7,371 nt of DNA from Dehalococcoidia bacterium. Lineage in GTDB: Bacteria; Chloroflexota; Dehalococcoidia; UBA2247. Where the stretch lies: positions 1 to 7,371 of the forward strand of contig JAGHDJ010000116.1 in the NCBI GenBank assembly GCA_021159955.1, in the 5' to 3' direction. Position numbers and translations under genes: made by a program. Of this stretch, positions 1 through 5,831 are shown in pieces (the first letter of the stretch is position 1; each line of letters opens with the position of its first letter). The notes below the pieces were generated by a model. It saw only the letters and a list, made by a program, of their open reading frames with translations. It had not been told where the DNA came from and ran no database searches.

Positions 1-172
1 CTACAATACCAGACTGTTTAACCCCACCCTGAGATTTCTGGTGACGCTTTATCATATTAACACCTTTCACATATAGCCGCTCTTTATCAGGCAAGGAACT
101 ATGCACCTTACCCTTCTTTCCCTTATCTCTACCGCTAATTACAAGTACGGTGTCACCCTTCATTATTTTCAT
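1..172 (-). CDS. rplX: 50S ribosomal protein L24 (uL24), N-terminal part, runs off the window
   Basis: uL24 is an assembly initiator of the large subunit, binding the 5' region of 23S rRNA near the tunnel exit. Only 57 codons are present before base 1. They show the KOW motif [20 protein letters not shown], followed by [10 protein letters not shown], both typical of L24. I chose the ATG at 172 because the family often starts MKI-KGDTV, and GAGG in the end of rplN lies 8 nt upstream. An in-frame ATG at 163 is a possible alternative, three residues shorter. One base separates it from the rplN stop. Confidence 0.96.
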   Translation of the reverse strand, partial: MKIMKGDTVLVISGRDKGKKGKVHSSLPDKERLYVKGVNMIKRHQKSQGGVKQSGIV

Positions 173-173
173 C

Positions 174-542
174 CTACAATACCTCTGGAGCCAACGAGAC
201 AATCCTCATAAAATCCCTGTCCCGAAGCTCCCTGGCTACAGGACCAAATATACGTGTCCCTCGAGGAACATCTTTATCCGTGAGAAGTACGGCGGCATTA
301 TCATCAAACTTAATATATGACCCATCGGGACGGCGCCATATCTCAGCAGCTCGGACGATAACGGCACGCACCACTTCCCCCTTTTTCACTCCCCCACCGG
401 ATGTTATCTGTTTTACCGAGGCAGTGATAATATCACCGACACGAGCATGTTTTCTTTTCCTGCCACCAGGTATACCAATACACATAATGCTCCGCGCACC
501 ACTGTTATCCGCTACCTTAAGCCTACTGTTTGGCTGTATCAT
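174..542 (-). CDS. rplN: 50S ribosomal protein L14 (uL14)
   Basis: uL14 sits on the subunit interface of the 50S, forms bridges to 16S rRNA and is the docking site of the silencing factor RsfS. The product is 122 residues, the canonical length. It starts [17 protein letters not shown] and contains [36 protein letters not shown] and [13 protein letters not shown], which are all family hallmarks. The ATG at 542 has GGAG about 10 nt upstream and a second purine run (GGGAAG) directly abutting it. The stop TAG is separated from the rplX start by a single base. In E. coli L14 opens the spc operon; here the S10 and spc gene sets continue without an evident terminator. Confidence 0.98.
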   Translation of the reverse strand: MIQPNSRLKVADNSGARSIMCIGIPGGRKRKHARVGDIITASVKQITSGGGVKKGEVVRAVIVRAAEIWRRPDGSYIKFDDNAAVLLTDKDVPRGTRIFGPVARELRDRDFMRIVSLAPEVL

Positions 543-587
543 CTTCCCAAGACTCCGATCCTTATTCCAAGAAAAAACATCATCAAC

Positions 588-860
588 CTAAATGTTAGAT
601 GTATCTCGTCTCGCCACTATCTCCACTACACGCCATCTCTTATCCTTAGAGAGCGGACGCGTTTCAATTATCTTTATTTTGTCCCCTGTATGACAGATAT
701 TCCCTTCGTCATGCGCCTTAAATTTACTGACGCGCCTGACGATCTTGCCGTATAGAGGATGGGGACGGCGTGTCTCTACCGCCACAACAACAGTCTTATC
801 CATACGGTCACTTACAACACGTCCCTCTCGGGTCTTACGTTTACTTATCAGAACTTGCAC
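588..860 (-). CDS. rpsQ: 30S ribosomal protein S17 (uS17)
   Basis: uS17 is a primary 16S rRNA-binding protein of the small-subunit body with an OB fold. The 90-residue product contains the family core [21 protein letters not shown] and [19 protein letters not shown], followed by [24 protein letters not shown], the usual C-terminal signature. The start is GTG at 860, with AAGGAG (865-870) only 4 nt upstream, and it lies 20 nt inside rpmC. The N terminus [10 protein letters not shown] is a few residues longer than in short S17 proteins, but no better start exists downstream before the conserved core. A 45-nt gap follows before rplN, one of the larger spacers in this cluster. Confidence 0.96.
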   Translation of the reverse strand: MQVLISKRKTREGRVVSDRMDKTVVVAVETRRPHPLYGKIVRRVSKFKAHDEGNICHTGDKIKIIETRPLSKDKRWRVVEIVARRDTSNI

Positions 861-1047
861 CTCTCTCCTTTTCCTTCAAGACGGCACTTATCCTGGCAAC
901 GTCTCTCTTTACTCGACGAACTTCACGATGATTTACCAATTGCCTGGTTTCCAGTCGAAACCTGAGGTTGAAAAGCTCGCGGCGAGTCTCCTCATAATGT
1001 TTTTTTAATTCTTCAGTTCCAAGTGTTCGAATTTCACTAATTTTCAT
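841..1047 (-). CDS. rpmC: 50S ribosomal protein L29 (uL29)
   Basis: uL29 is a small helical protein beside uL23 at the polypeptide tunnel exit. The 68-residue product shows the pattern [14 protein letters not shown], then [32 protein letters not shown], matching the two-helix family fold. I chose the ATG at 1047 because L29 proteins start with a MK.SEIR-like block and a GGAAG sits about 7 nt upstream. An in-frame ATG at 1071 would add eight residues (MARIWKIQ) that do not resemble the family. With this start the gene overlaps the end of rplP by 11 nt, and its 3' end overlaps the start of rpsQ by 20 nt. Confidence 0.95.
   Translation of the reverse strand: MKISEIRTLGTEELKKHYEETRRELFNLRFRLETRQLVNHREVRRVKRDVARISAVLKEKERGASSDK
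865..870 (-). promoter_or_regulatory. Ribosome binding site fixing the GTG start of rpsQ
   Basis: AAGGAG within the end of rpmC lies 4 nt before GTG at 860. The spacing is short but workable, and there is no alternative ATG before the conserved S17 core. Confidence 0.8.
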
Positions 1048-1498
1048 CTGTATCTTCCATATCCGCGCCATTCCCGCCAGAGGATACTCTCACAGGCCTC
1101 TCCACAAATCTGCTGGCAATGGGAAGTTTATGAGAGGCAAGACGCACAGCCTCACGAGCAATATCACCACTAACCCCATCAAGCTCAAAAAGCATCCTTT
1201 CCCTCTTAACCACGGCAACCCAGTGGTCAGGAGGACCTTTGCCGCTACCCATACGAGTCTCAGCAGGCTTTGCCGTCACCGGCTTGTCAGGGAATATGCG
1301 AATCCATACCTTGCCCCTGCGCCGCAGATGATGAACCATAGCTCGCCTAGCAGCCTCAATCTGCCTGCTAGTAATCCAGGCTGTCTCCAACGCCTGCAAG
1401 CCAAACTGCCCAAAGGAAAGTTTATTCCCCCTATGCGCAGCCCCGCGGCGACGTCCCTTATGTGTCTTGCGATACTTCACCCGTTTCGGTTGTAGCAT
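1037..1498 (-). CDS. rplP: 50S ribosomal protein L16 (uL16)
   Basis: uL16 is a late-assembling large-subunit protein that shapes the A-site tRNA binding region. The 153-residue product has the family N terminus [19 protein letters not shown], the blocks [25 protein letters not shown] and [14 protein letters not shown], and [14 protein letters not shown], where Arg82 corresponds to the arginine hydroxylated in E. coli. The usual family length is about 136-140, and the excess is an acidic tail ([13 protein letters not shown]). The ATG at 1498 lies 41 nt inside the 3' end of rpsC. It is firmly supported by GGGAG (1505-1509) at 6 nt spacing and by the conserved N-terminal residues, so the overlap is real and not a miscalled start. 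Its own 3' end overlaps rpmC by 11 nt. Confidence 0.97.
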   Translation of the reverse strand: MLQPKRVKYRKTHKGRRRGAAHRGNKLSFGQFGLQALETAWITSRQIEAARRAMVHHLRRRGKVWIRIFPDKPVTAKPAETRMGSGKGPPDHWVAVVKRERMLFELDGVSGDIAREAVRLASHKLPIASRFVERPVRVSSGGNGADMEDTDEN

Positions 1499-2285
1499 CT
1501 ATTTCTCCCTCTGATATACCTGTCCCGAGTTTTTCATCAGGGACATCCACTGGACTAGCCTTACCAGTTTCACTCACCACACTCGTTTCAGGTGCGCTTA
1601 CTTCTATTTTAACCACCGGAGCCGGAGCCTCTTCCTTCACAGCTTCAAGTTGTTTGCGTTCAGGAAGAATGTCTCCCTTATAAATCCATACCTTTACCCC
1701 TACACGCCCAAAGGTGGTGTGTGCCTCAGTACTCCCATAATCTATATTAGCACGCAGGGTATGCAATGGCACCCTGCCTTCATGGGCAGTCTCTTTCCTC
1801 GCTATCTCAGCTCCACCGAGACGTCCAGAACACTTTATCTTTATTCCAAGTGCCCCACTCTGCATAGTGCGGAATATCGACTGCTTCATAGCCCTTCTAT
1901 GCGAGGAGCGCCGTTCAAGCTGATCCGCAAGATTCCTGGCTACCAGGAAGGCATCAAGCTCCGGCTGATGGATTTCCTTAATATTCAGTTGTACCTTCTT
2001 GCCTGTTATTCCCTCCAGCAACGTACGCATTTCATCCACCCGCTGCCCACCGCGACCGATAACAACACCTGGCCTCGCCGTGTAGACCGTAAGCGAAAGT
2101 TCATTAGCCAATCTCGTTATCTCTACAGTAGAGATACCAGCTTCAGGATACCGTTCCTTTATAACCTTTCGCATCTTCATATCTTCCAGAAGTAGTTCGG
2201 TGTAGTTCTTATCAGCATACCATTTCGCTTCCCAATCGCGAATAATCCCCAACCTGAAACCTACAGGATGTGTTTTTTGACCCAT
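1458..2285 (-). CDS. rpsC: 30S ribosomal protein S3 (uS3) with long acidic C-terminal tail
   Basis: uS3 forms part of the mRNA entry channel of the small subunit and contributes to its mRNA helicase activity. The 275-residue product begins [18 protein letters not shown]. It carries a type II KH domain with the GxxG loop GRGG at 77-80 and the C-terminal domain [11 protein letters not shown] ending at [11 protein letters not shown] (about 198-208). Arg130, Arg131 and Lys134 correspond to the entry-site basic residues R131, R132 and K135 of E. coli. After residue 210 a tail of about 65 residues rich in Glu, Val, Pro, Thr and Ser follows ([16 protein letters not shown]...). E. coli S3 is 233 residues, so the tail is about 40 longer. 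The last 41 nt overlap rplP in another frame. GGAG with 8 nt spacing precedes the ATG, inside rplV. Confidence 0.97.
   Translation of the reverse strand: MGQKTHPVGFRLGIIRDWEAKWYADKNYTELLLEDMKMRKVIKERYPEAGISTVEITRLANELSLTVYTARPGVVIGRGGQRVDEMRTLLEGITGKKVQLNIKEIHQPELDAFLVARNLADQLERRSSHRRAMKQSIFRTMQSGALGIKIKCSGRLGGAEIARKETAHEGRVPLHTLRANIDYGSTEAHTTFGRVGVKVWIYKGDILPERKQLEAVKEEAPAPVVKIEVSAPETSVVSETGKASPVDVPDEKLGTGISEGEIDATTETGEVSQDT
1505..1509 (-). promoter_or_regulatory. Ribosome binding site of rplP inside rpsC
   Basis: GGGAG is located within the 3' coding region of rpsC, 6 nt before the rplP ATG at 1498. It decides the start in favour of the 41-nt overlap. Confidence 0.85.
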
Positions 2286-2632
2286 TAGTAAGTCTCCATT
2301 TCTTCCACCAGAACGGTAATATGACTGGAACGCTTCAGGATAGAGCCTGCACGCCCTCTGGCACGAGGTCTAATCCTCTTTATCATAGGCCCTTCATCAA
2401 CTAAAATATTGGTAATCACGATATCCGATGGGGATGATGATAAATGAAAATTAACGTCGGCATTGGCCACAGCTGACTTTATTACCTTAGCCACAGCGAC
2501 GGATGCGGGAGAGACTGTGAACTCCAAAATAGCCAGCGCCTCATCAACCCTTTTACCGCGCACCATATCAGCCACCCGACGCACTTTACGCGATGACATC
2601 TTTACACCTTTAGATACTGCTTTCACTAACAT
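2285..2632 (-). CDS. rplV: 50S ribosomal protein L22 (uL22)
   Basis: uL22 contacts all 23S rRNA domains, and its beta-hairpin lines the exit tunnel opposite uL4, the site where macrolide-resistance changes occur in other bacteria. The 115-residue product shows the N-terminal block [22 protein letters not shown] and the hairpin region [21 protein letters not shown], intact with no evident deletion. The ATG at 2632 is 6 nt after the rpsS stop, and a GGGG-containing purine stretch in the rpsS end is the likely ribosome binding site. Its stop and the rpsC start share one base (TAATG), so termination and reinitiation on rpsC are probably coupled. Confidence 0.97.
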   Translation of the reverse strand: MLVKAVSKGVKMSSRKVRRVADMVRGKRVDEALAILEFTVSPASVAVAKVIKSAVANADVNFHLSSSPSDIVITNILVDEGPMIKRIRPRARGRAGSILKRSSHITVLVEEMETY

Positions 2633-2638
2633 CGCAAA

Positions 2639-2905
2639 TTACCCCTTACCCCTAACATGCCCACGGAAATTCCTGGTGGGAGCAAACTCTCCCAATTTAT
2701 GTCCTACCATATTTTCGGTGACAAAGACAGGCACATGCCTCCTGCCATCGTGCACCCCGAGGGTATGCCCCACCATCTGGGGCATTATGACCGATGCCCG
2801 TGACCATGTTTTTATCACCATCTTTTGCCCGGAACGCTCAGCTGTCTCCACTTTCTTAAGCAGTTTGGCATCAACATATGGTCCTTTTTTAATTGATCGC
2901 GACAT
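2639..2905 (-). CDS. rpsS: 30S ribosomal protein S19 (uS19)
   Basis: uS19 is a head protein of the small subunit. It pairs with uS13, contacts the A-site tRNA region and takes part in inter-subunit bridge B1a. The 88-residue product begins [19 protein letters not shown] and contains the conserved [24 protein letters not shown] and [18 protein letters not shown] blocks, so it is full length and ordinary. The ATG at 2905 follows GAGG by about 7 nt within the 24-nt gap after rplB. The stop TAA is 6 nt before rplV. The order rplB-rpsS-rplV is the standard S10 operon order. Confidence 0.98.
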   Translation of the reverse strand: MSRSIKKGPYVDAKLLKKVETAERSGQKMVIKTWSRASVIMPQMVGHTLGVHDGRRHVPVFVTENMVGHKLGEFAPTRNFRGHVRGKG

Positions 2906-2929
2906 CTCTCATCCTCGCTTATAAAGCCT

Positions 2930-3754
2930 CTACTTCCTTCTCCTGACAATCATCTTGTCACCAACCTTATTCCTACGGGTTTTGCCCCCCCGAGCTGGCT
3001 TGCCCCATGGAGTTTTAGGTCCGGGCATTCCAATGGGAGACCTGCCTTCACCACCGCCGTGCGGATGATCGTTGGGATTCATGGCTGATCCACGCACCAC
3101 AGGACGCCACCCCATTCTTCTCCTCCTGCCCGCCTTCCCCAAATTGATATTTTGATGCTCAACATTCCCCACCTGTCCGATGGTAGCCATGCACTCGCTT
3201 CTGACCCGCCTCATCTCACCAGATGGCAACCGTATCAAGGCATATTTTCCTTCTTTAGTAACAAGCCGCGCCGCTTCCCCAGCTCCACGCACCAGTTTTC
3301 CTCCCGCTCCCGGGTTGAGTTCAATGTTATGAATCGTAGCACCAGCCATAATCTTGTTCAAAGGCAAGGCACTGCCAACCTTCATTTCTGCATTGTCACC
3401 TGACAGAATGGTATCATCAACACCAAGCCCCACAGGAGCCAGGATATAGCGCTTCTCTCCATCCTCATACTGAATTAAAGCAATGCGTGCCGAGCGATTA
3501 GGGTCATATTCAATGGAAACCACTTTCCCTGAAATATTATATTTATCCCGTTTGAAATCTATCAGGCGCAGCATCCTCTTGGCACCACCACCACGATGAC
3601 GTACCGTTATTCTGCCCGTCCGGTTTCTTCCTCCGCTTTTCTTGATAGGAACAAGCAGAGATTTCTCCGGCTTCTTTCTAGTTATCTCTTCAAAAGTAGA
3701 GCCAGTCATTCCCCGCCGACCTGGCGAAGTTGGCTTATATATCTTTAGAGCCAA
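2930..3754 (-). CDS. rplB: 50S ribosomal protein L2 (uL2)
   Basis: uL2 is a core large-subunit protein needed for subunit association and the peptidyl transferase centre. The 274-residue product matches the family in length and ends. It starts [17 protein letters not shown], has RHRGGGAKR (about 52-60), the RNA-binding stretch [18 protein letters not shown], and the strongly conserved [17 protein letters not shown] (227-241). His230 there corresponds to the conserved catalytic-centre-proximal histidine, His229 in E. coli numbering. The C terminus GKKTRRNK-like block and IVRRRK are typical. The start is TTG at 3754, with a strong AAGGAG (3761-3766) 6 nt upstream, and no ATG fits the conserved N terminus. 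The preceding stop belongs to the bS22-like gene, 53 nt away; in most bacteria rplW directly precedes rplB. Confidence 0.97.
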   Translation of the reverse strand: MALKIYKPTSPGRRGMTGSTFEEITRKKPEKSLLVPIKKSGGRNRTGRITVRHRGGGAKRMLRLIDFKRDKYNISGKVVSIEYDPNRSARIALIQYEDGEKRYILAPVGLGVDDTILSGDNAEMKVGSALPLNKIMAGATIHNIELNPGAGGKLVRGAGEAARLVTKEGKYALIRLPSGEMRRVRSECMATIGQVGNVEHQNINLGKAGRRRRMGWRPVVRGSAMNPNDHPHGGGEGRSPIGMPGPKTPWGKPARGGKTRRNKVGDKMIVRRRK

Positions 3755-3760
3755 CAGCTT

Positions 3761-3766
3761 CTCCTT
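3761..3766 (-). promoter_or_regulatory. Ribosome binding site fixing the TTG start of rplB
   Basis: AAGGAG on the minus strand lies 6 nt upstream of TTG at 3754. It is the best Shine-Dalgarno match in the 53-nt gap after the bS22-like gene and justifies the rare TTG start, which also gives the conserved MALKIYKP N terminus. Confidence 0.85.
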
Positions 3767-3807
3767 TTCCAGTAAGAACTAAACATCCAACAACGCATAA
3801 TCATCAC

Positions 3808-3903
3808 CTAGGGATGTCTTCTCTGCCAACGCGTCTTTTTCAAAACCTTGCGTTGTTTATGCCTGGCTATTTTTTTTCTTTTCTTCTTAAGAACATTACC
3901 CAT
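3808..3903 (-). CDS. Small basic ribosomal peptide, bS22 / mS38 (AURKAIP1/COX24 C-terminal domain) type
   Basis: This complete 31-residue gene lies in what looks like spacer between rplW and rplB. It starts with ATG at 3903 and ends with TAG at 3810-3808. The peptide opens MGNVLKKKRKKIARHK and closes KKTRWQRRHP, with 9 Lys, 6 Arg and 2 His. From memory, actinobacterial bS22 (33 residues) opens MGSVIKKRRKR and continues with the same spacing of Lys/Arg, HRK..RKTR and QRR. The mitochondrial mS38 (AURKAIP1, yeast Cox24) C-terminal domain shares the pattern with its KHK and R..RR core. In known structures this peptide sits on the small-subunit rRNA near helix 44 and the decoding region; the same role here is inferred. 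An in-frame TAA lies at 3912-3910, so no earlier ATG start is possible. GGAG at 3920-3917 is 13 nt away, a long spacing. Eight consecutive A's fall inside the gene, but the family match runs through them in one frame, so no indel is indicated. The alternative, a chance basic reading frame, is unlikely given the near full-length match. Confidence 0.9.
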   Translation of the reverse strand: MGNVLKKKRKKIARHKQRKVLKKTRWQRRHP

Positions 3904-3916
3904 CGTGCTTTAAAAG

Positions 3917-3920
3917 CTCC
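3917..3920 (-). promoter_or_regulatory. Candidate ribosome binding site of the bS22-like gene
   Basis: GGAG directly follows the rplW stop codon and lies 13 nt before the ATG at 3903. That spacing is longer than the usual 5-9 nt. Initiation may therefore be weak, or depend on ribosomes finishing rplW only 17 nt upstream. Confidence 0.55.
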
Positions 3921-4205
3921 TTAAACACCCTCAAATATCTCTATCTTATCTCCGCTCTTGAGAGTGACCACAGCCTTCCGCCATGAGGAACTCATTGTTA
4001 TTCGCGATCCTCTCCTGTGCTTCTTGCCATGAATGTTCATCACATTAACCTTAATAACACCTACATCAAATGACTTTTCCACCGCTTCTTTAATCTGGCT
4101 CTTGGTAGTCTTCTTGGCAACCTCAAAACCATACTTGTTATCGGAAATCAGCATAGTGCTTTTCTCGCTTATCAACGGGCGACGCAACACTTCATAATAA
4201 TGCAT
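3921..4205 (-). CDS. rplW: 50S ribosomal protein L23 (uL23)
   Basis: uL23 sits at the polypeptide tunnel exit and is a docking site for trigger factor and SRP. The 94-residue product begins MHYYEVLRRPLISEKS, the hallmark N-terminal block, followed by KYGFEVAKKTTKSQIKEAVE and the loop region NIHGKKHRRGSR (about 57-68). That loop is the part reaching into 23S rRNA. The ATG at 4205 is preceded by GAGG with about 11 nt spacing, within the end of rplD, and the intergenic gap is only 5 nt. The stop codon TAA is followed immediately by GGAG. That would be the ribosome binding site of the small bS22-like gene 17 nt downstream, not of rplB, which starts 166 nt further on. Confidence 0.97.
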   Translation of the reverse strand: MHYYEVLRRPLISEKSTMLISDNKYGFEVAKKTTKSQIKEAVEKSFDVGVIKVNVMNIHGKKHRRGSRITMSSSWRKAVVTLKSGDKIEIFEGV

Positions 4206-4210
4206 ATTTC

Positions 4211-4870
4211 TTATACCTCTTCGCTAACACCGGCAGACACTGACTTCTGCGAATCCCAGATGTTCTCTACAAGACGCAAAGCAGGAAGTGTCATAATAAG
4301 GAAAGTCTGCGAGAGCAGAGCAACTGCATTGAGCAGTGATGCCTGTGACACTTCCACTCCACGAAGATTACAACACGACTTTATCACATTATTGTCTCGC
4401 TCCGGAGTGACAATCAGTACAGAAGAATCTACTCCTAGAGATTGCAATATAGTAACCATTTCCCTGACCTTCGGCTGAGATAACTCTAACCCATCTACCA
4501 CTATCAATTTATCCTCTGCAACCTTCGCAGAAAGCATGCAGCGCAATGCCTGACGGCGCATTTTCTTAGGCATCGCCTGACGATAACTTCTCGGATGAGG
4601 ACCAAAAGCTACGCCTCCACCTTTTAATACGGGAGAGTTCATACTACCGCGACGAGCTCTGCCCGTGCCTTTCTGACGATACAATTTCCTCGTGCTGCCT
4701 ATAACCTGACCACGAGTCTTACTATCAGCTGTGCCCTGACGGGCATTTGCCAACTGTCTCACCATAGCCTGATGCACCACAGATTGATTAAAGGGTACGC
4801 CAAAAACGCCCTCACTTATCTCAATCTGCTCTAGCACCTGTCCCTTAGTATCATGAACCGGAATCTGCAT
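4211..4870 (-). CDS. rplD: 50S ribosomal protein L4 (uL4)
   Basis: uL4 binds 23S rRNA domain I, and its extended loop lines the peptide exit tunnel with uL22. In E. coli it also represses its own operon. The 219-residue product has the conserved loop RKLYRQKGTGRARRGS (about 61-76) and GGGVAFGPHPRSY (84-96), then the globular part with KLIVVDGLEL (121-130). The C-terminal segment that often reads like NAYDLLKHDTLVMT is divergent here (NAVALLSQTFLIMT), and the protein has a short tail after the LPALRLVE element. The ATG at 4870 follows AAGGA (4879-4883) by 8 nt and lies inside the end of rplC with a 20 nt overlap. The rplW gene begins 5 nt after the stop. Whether L4 autoregulates here cannot be judged, because the operon leader is not in view. 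Confidence 0.97.
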   Translation of the reverse strand: MQIPVHDTKGQVLEQIEISEGVFGVPFNQSVVHQAMVRQLANARQGTADSKTRGQVIGSTRKLYRQKGTGRARRGSMNSPVLKGGGVAFGPHPRSYRQAMPKKMRRQALRCMLSAKVAEDKLIVVDGLELSQPKVREMVTILQSLGVDSSVLIVTPERDNNVIKSCCNLRGVEVSQASLLNAVALLSQTFLIMTLPALRLVENIWDSQKSVSAGVSEEV

Positions 4871-5501
4871 TTACATCTTCCTTTAACGACTTCTTAATAA
4901 TCAATAACCCACCCTTTGCTCCTGGTACCGCACCCCTGACAAAGAGAATATTACGAGGCAGGTCAACCTTATATATCTTCAGATTGCGTTCTGTTATCCT
5001 CTCGCTACCCATATGTCCAGCCATACGCGTGCCCTTCAATACTCGCCCGGGAGAAGTACCCGCACCAACGGAACCGGGAGCACGGTGACGATCTGACTGA
5101 CCATGAGTCTTGGGTCCACCGGCAAAATGATGTCGCTTAACACCACCCGCAAAACCCTTACCCTTGGAAATACCCGCCACATCAACCGAGTTGCCACCCA
5201 GAAAAAGATCGACATTCAGTTTTTGCCCCACTTCCAGAGAGCCTATCTCATCTGCTTCAAACTCACGCAGATATCTCAACTTCCCCAAATTGTTCTTGGC
5301 AAGATGCCCCTTCTGGGGGGATTTAAGTCGCTTTGTTTCACAGAAACCGAGCTGGACAGCATTGTATCCATCCACCTCTTCTTTTTTTACCTGCGTGACA
5401 AAACACGGACCACATTCAATAGCAGTCAGAGTTATCATTCGACCGCTATCATCAAAGACATGCGTCATTCCTATTTTTTTACCTATAAGCCCCCGTACCA
5501 C
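4851..5501 (-). CDS. rplC: 50S ribosomal protein L3 (uL3)
   Basis: uL3 is an early assembly protein of the large subunit whose central loop reaches toward the peptidyl transferase centre. The 216-residue product starts MVRGLIGKKIGMTHVFD, a typical L3 N terminus, and carries the conserved block KGKGFAGGVKRH (about 113-124) and the loop GSVGAGTSPGRVLKG (143-157) followed by MAGHMGSER. The start is GTG at 5501, supported by GAGG (5509-5512) with 7 nt spacing and by the match to the family N terminus. E. coli L3 is methylated by PrmB on a glutamine in the matching loop (GSIGQNQTPG, from memory). Here both Gln positions are replaced (Ala and Thr), so that modification would not be expected. The 3' end overlaps rplD by 20 nt, which suggests translational coupling. 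Confidence 0.97.
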   Translation of the reverse strand: MVRGLIGKKIGMTHVFDDSGRMITLTAIECGPCFVTQVKKEEVDGYNAVQLGFCETKRLKSPQKGHLAKNNLGKLRYLREFEADEIGSLEVGQKLNVDLFLGGNSVDVAGISKGKGFAGGVKRHHFAGGPKTHGQSDRHRAPGSVGAGTSPGRVLKGTRMAGHMGSERITERNLKIYKVDLPRNILFVRGAVPGAKGGLLIIKKSLKEDVNADSGS

Positions 5502-5508
5502 TTCTTTA

Positions 5509-5512
5509 CCTC
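5509..5512 (-). promoter_or_regulatory. Ribosome binding site fixing the GTG start of rplC
   Basis: GAGG in the 18-nt rpsJ-rplC spacer lies 7 nt before GTG at 5501. It supports this start over the internal ATG eleven codons downstream, which would cut off the conserved GLIGKKIG block. Confidence 0.8.
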
Positions 5513-5519
5513 AACGATG

Positions 5520-5828
5520 TTAGGATTTTATTTCTATATTTACTCCGGATGGTAGATTCAGGCGCGTCAAAGCCTCGACTGCTTTGGATGTGGGATTCAG
5601 TATATCTATAAGGCGCTTATGCGTCCTGATCTCAAACTGCTCACGCGAATCCTTGTCAATGTTAGATGCACGAATCACACAAAATTTCTGAATGTGAACA
5701 GGAAGAGGGACCGGACCAACAACTACTGCTCCGGCACGCTCCGCAGCCTCCACAATCAGTTCAGCTGATTGGTCTATTATTTTGTGATCAAATGACTTTA
5801 ATCTCACCCGTATCTTGCGTTTGGGCAT
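5520..5828 (-). CDS. rpsJ: 30S ribosomal protein S10 (uS10, NusE)
   Basis: uS10 is a small-subunit head protein and, as NusE, partners NusB in antitermination. The product is 102 residues, the usual size. It shows the family signature [16 protein letters not shown] at about residues 61-76, which includes the hairpin loop reaching into the 30S head, and the GPVPLP turn at 38-43. The ATG at 5828 is preceded by GGAGG (5839-5843) inside the end of fusA, with 10 nt spacing. The gene starts 3 nt after the fusA stop, so there is no room for a leader between the two. In E. coli rpsJ opens the S10 operon behind a long regulatory leader; here it is instead attached to the str-type gene fusA. The stop is TAA and rplC follows after 18 nt. 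Confidence 0.98.
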   Translation of the reverse strand: MPKRKIRVRLKSFDHKIIDQSAELIVEAAERAGAVVVGPVPLPVHIQKFCVIRASNIDKDSREQFEIRTHKRLIDILNPTSKAVEALTRLNLPSGVNIEIKS

Positions 5829-5831
5829 TAC

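Noticed and set aside
543..587. Intrinsic terminator in the rpsQ-rplN gap, suggested by a T6 run on the minus strand
   Set aside because: No GC-rich stem precedes the T run, and the following genes continue the same operon.
1048..1071. Upstream ATG at 1071 as the rpmC start
   Set aside because: It adds MARIWKIQ before the normal L29 N terminus MKISEIR and has a poorer ribosome binding site than the ATG at 1047.
1650..2195. Plus-strand open frame of 181 codons opposite rpsC
   Set aside because: It lies wholly antisense to the clearly conserved rpsC, its translation resembles no family I know, and no ribosome binding site or neighbouring plus-strand gene supports it.
3755..3807. Further small gene or terminator between the bS22-like gene and rplB
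   Set aside because: The 53 nt hold only a short frame ([14 protein letters not shown]...) that runs into rplB out of frame. There is no convincing inverted repeat followed by a T run, only the rplB ribosome binding site.
5103..5555. Plus-strand open frame of 150 codons opposite rplC
   Set aside because: It is a shadow of rplC and the rplC-rpsJ junction, with a composition typical of a reverse-strand reading and no recognisable domain.
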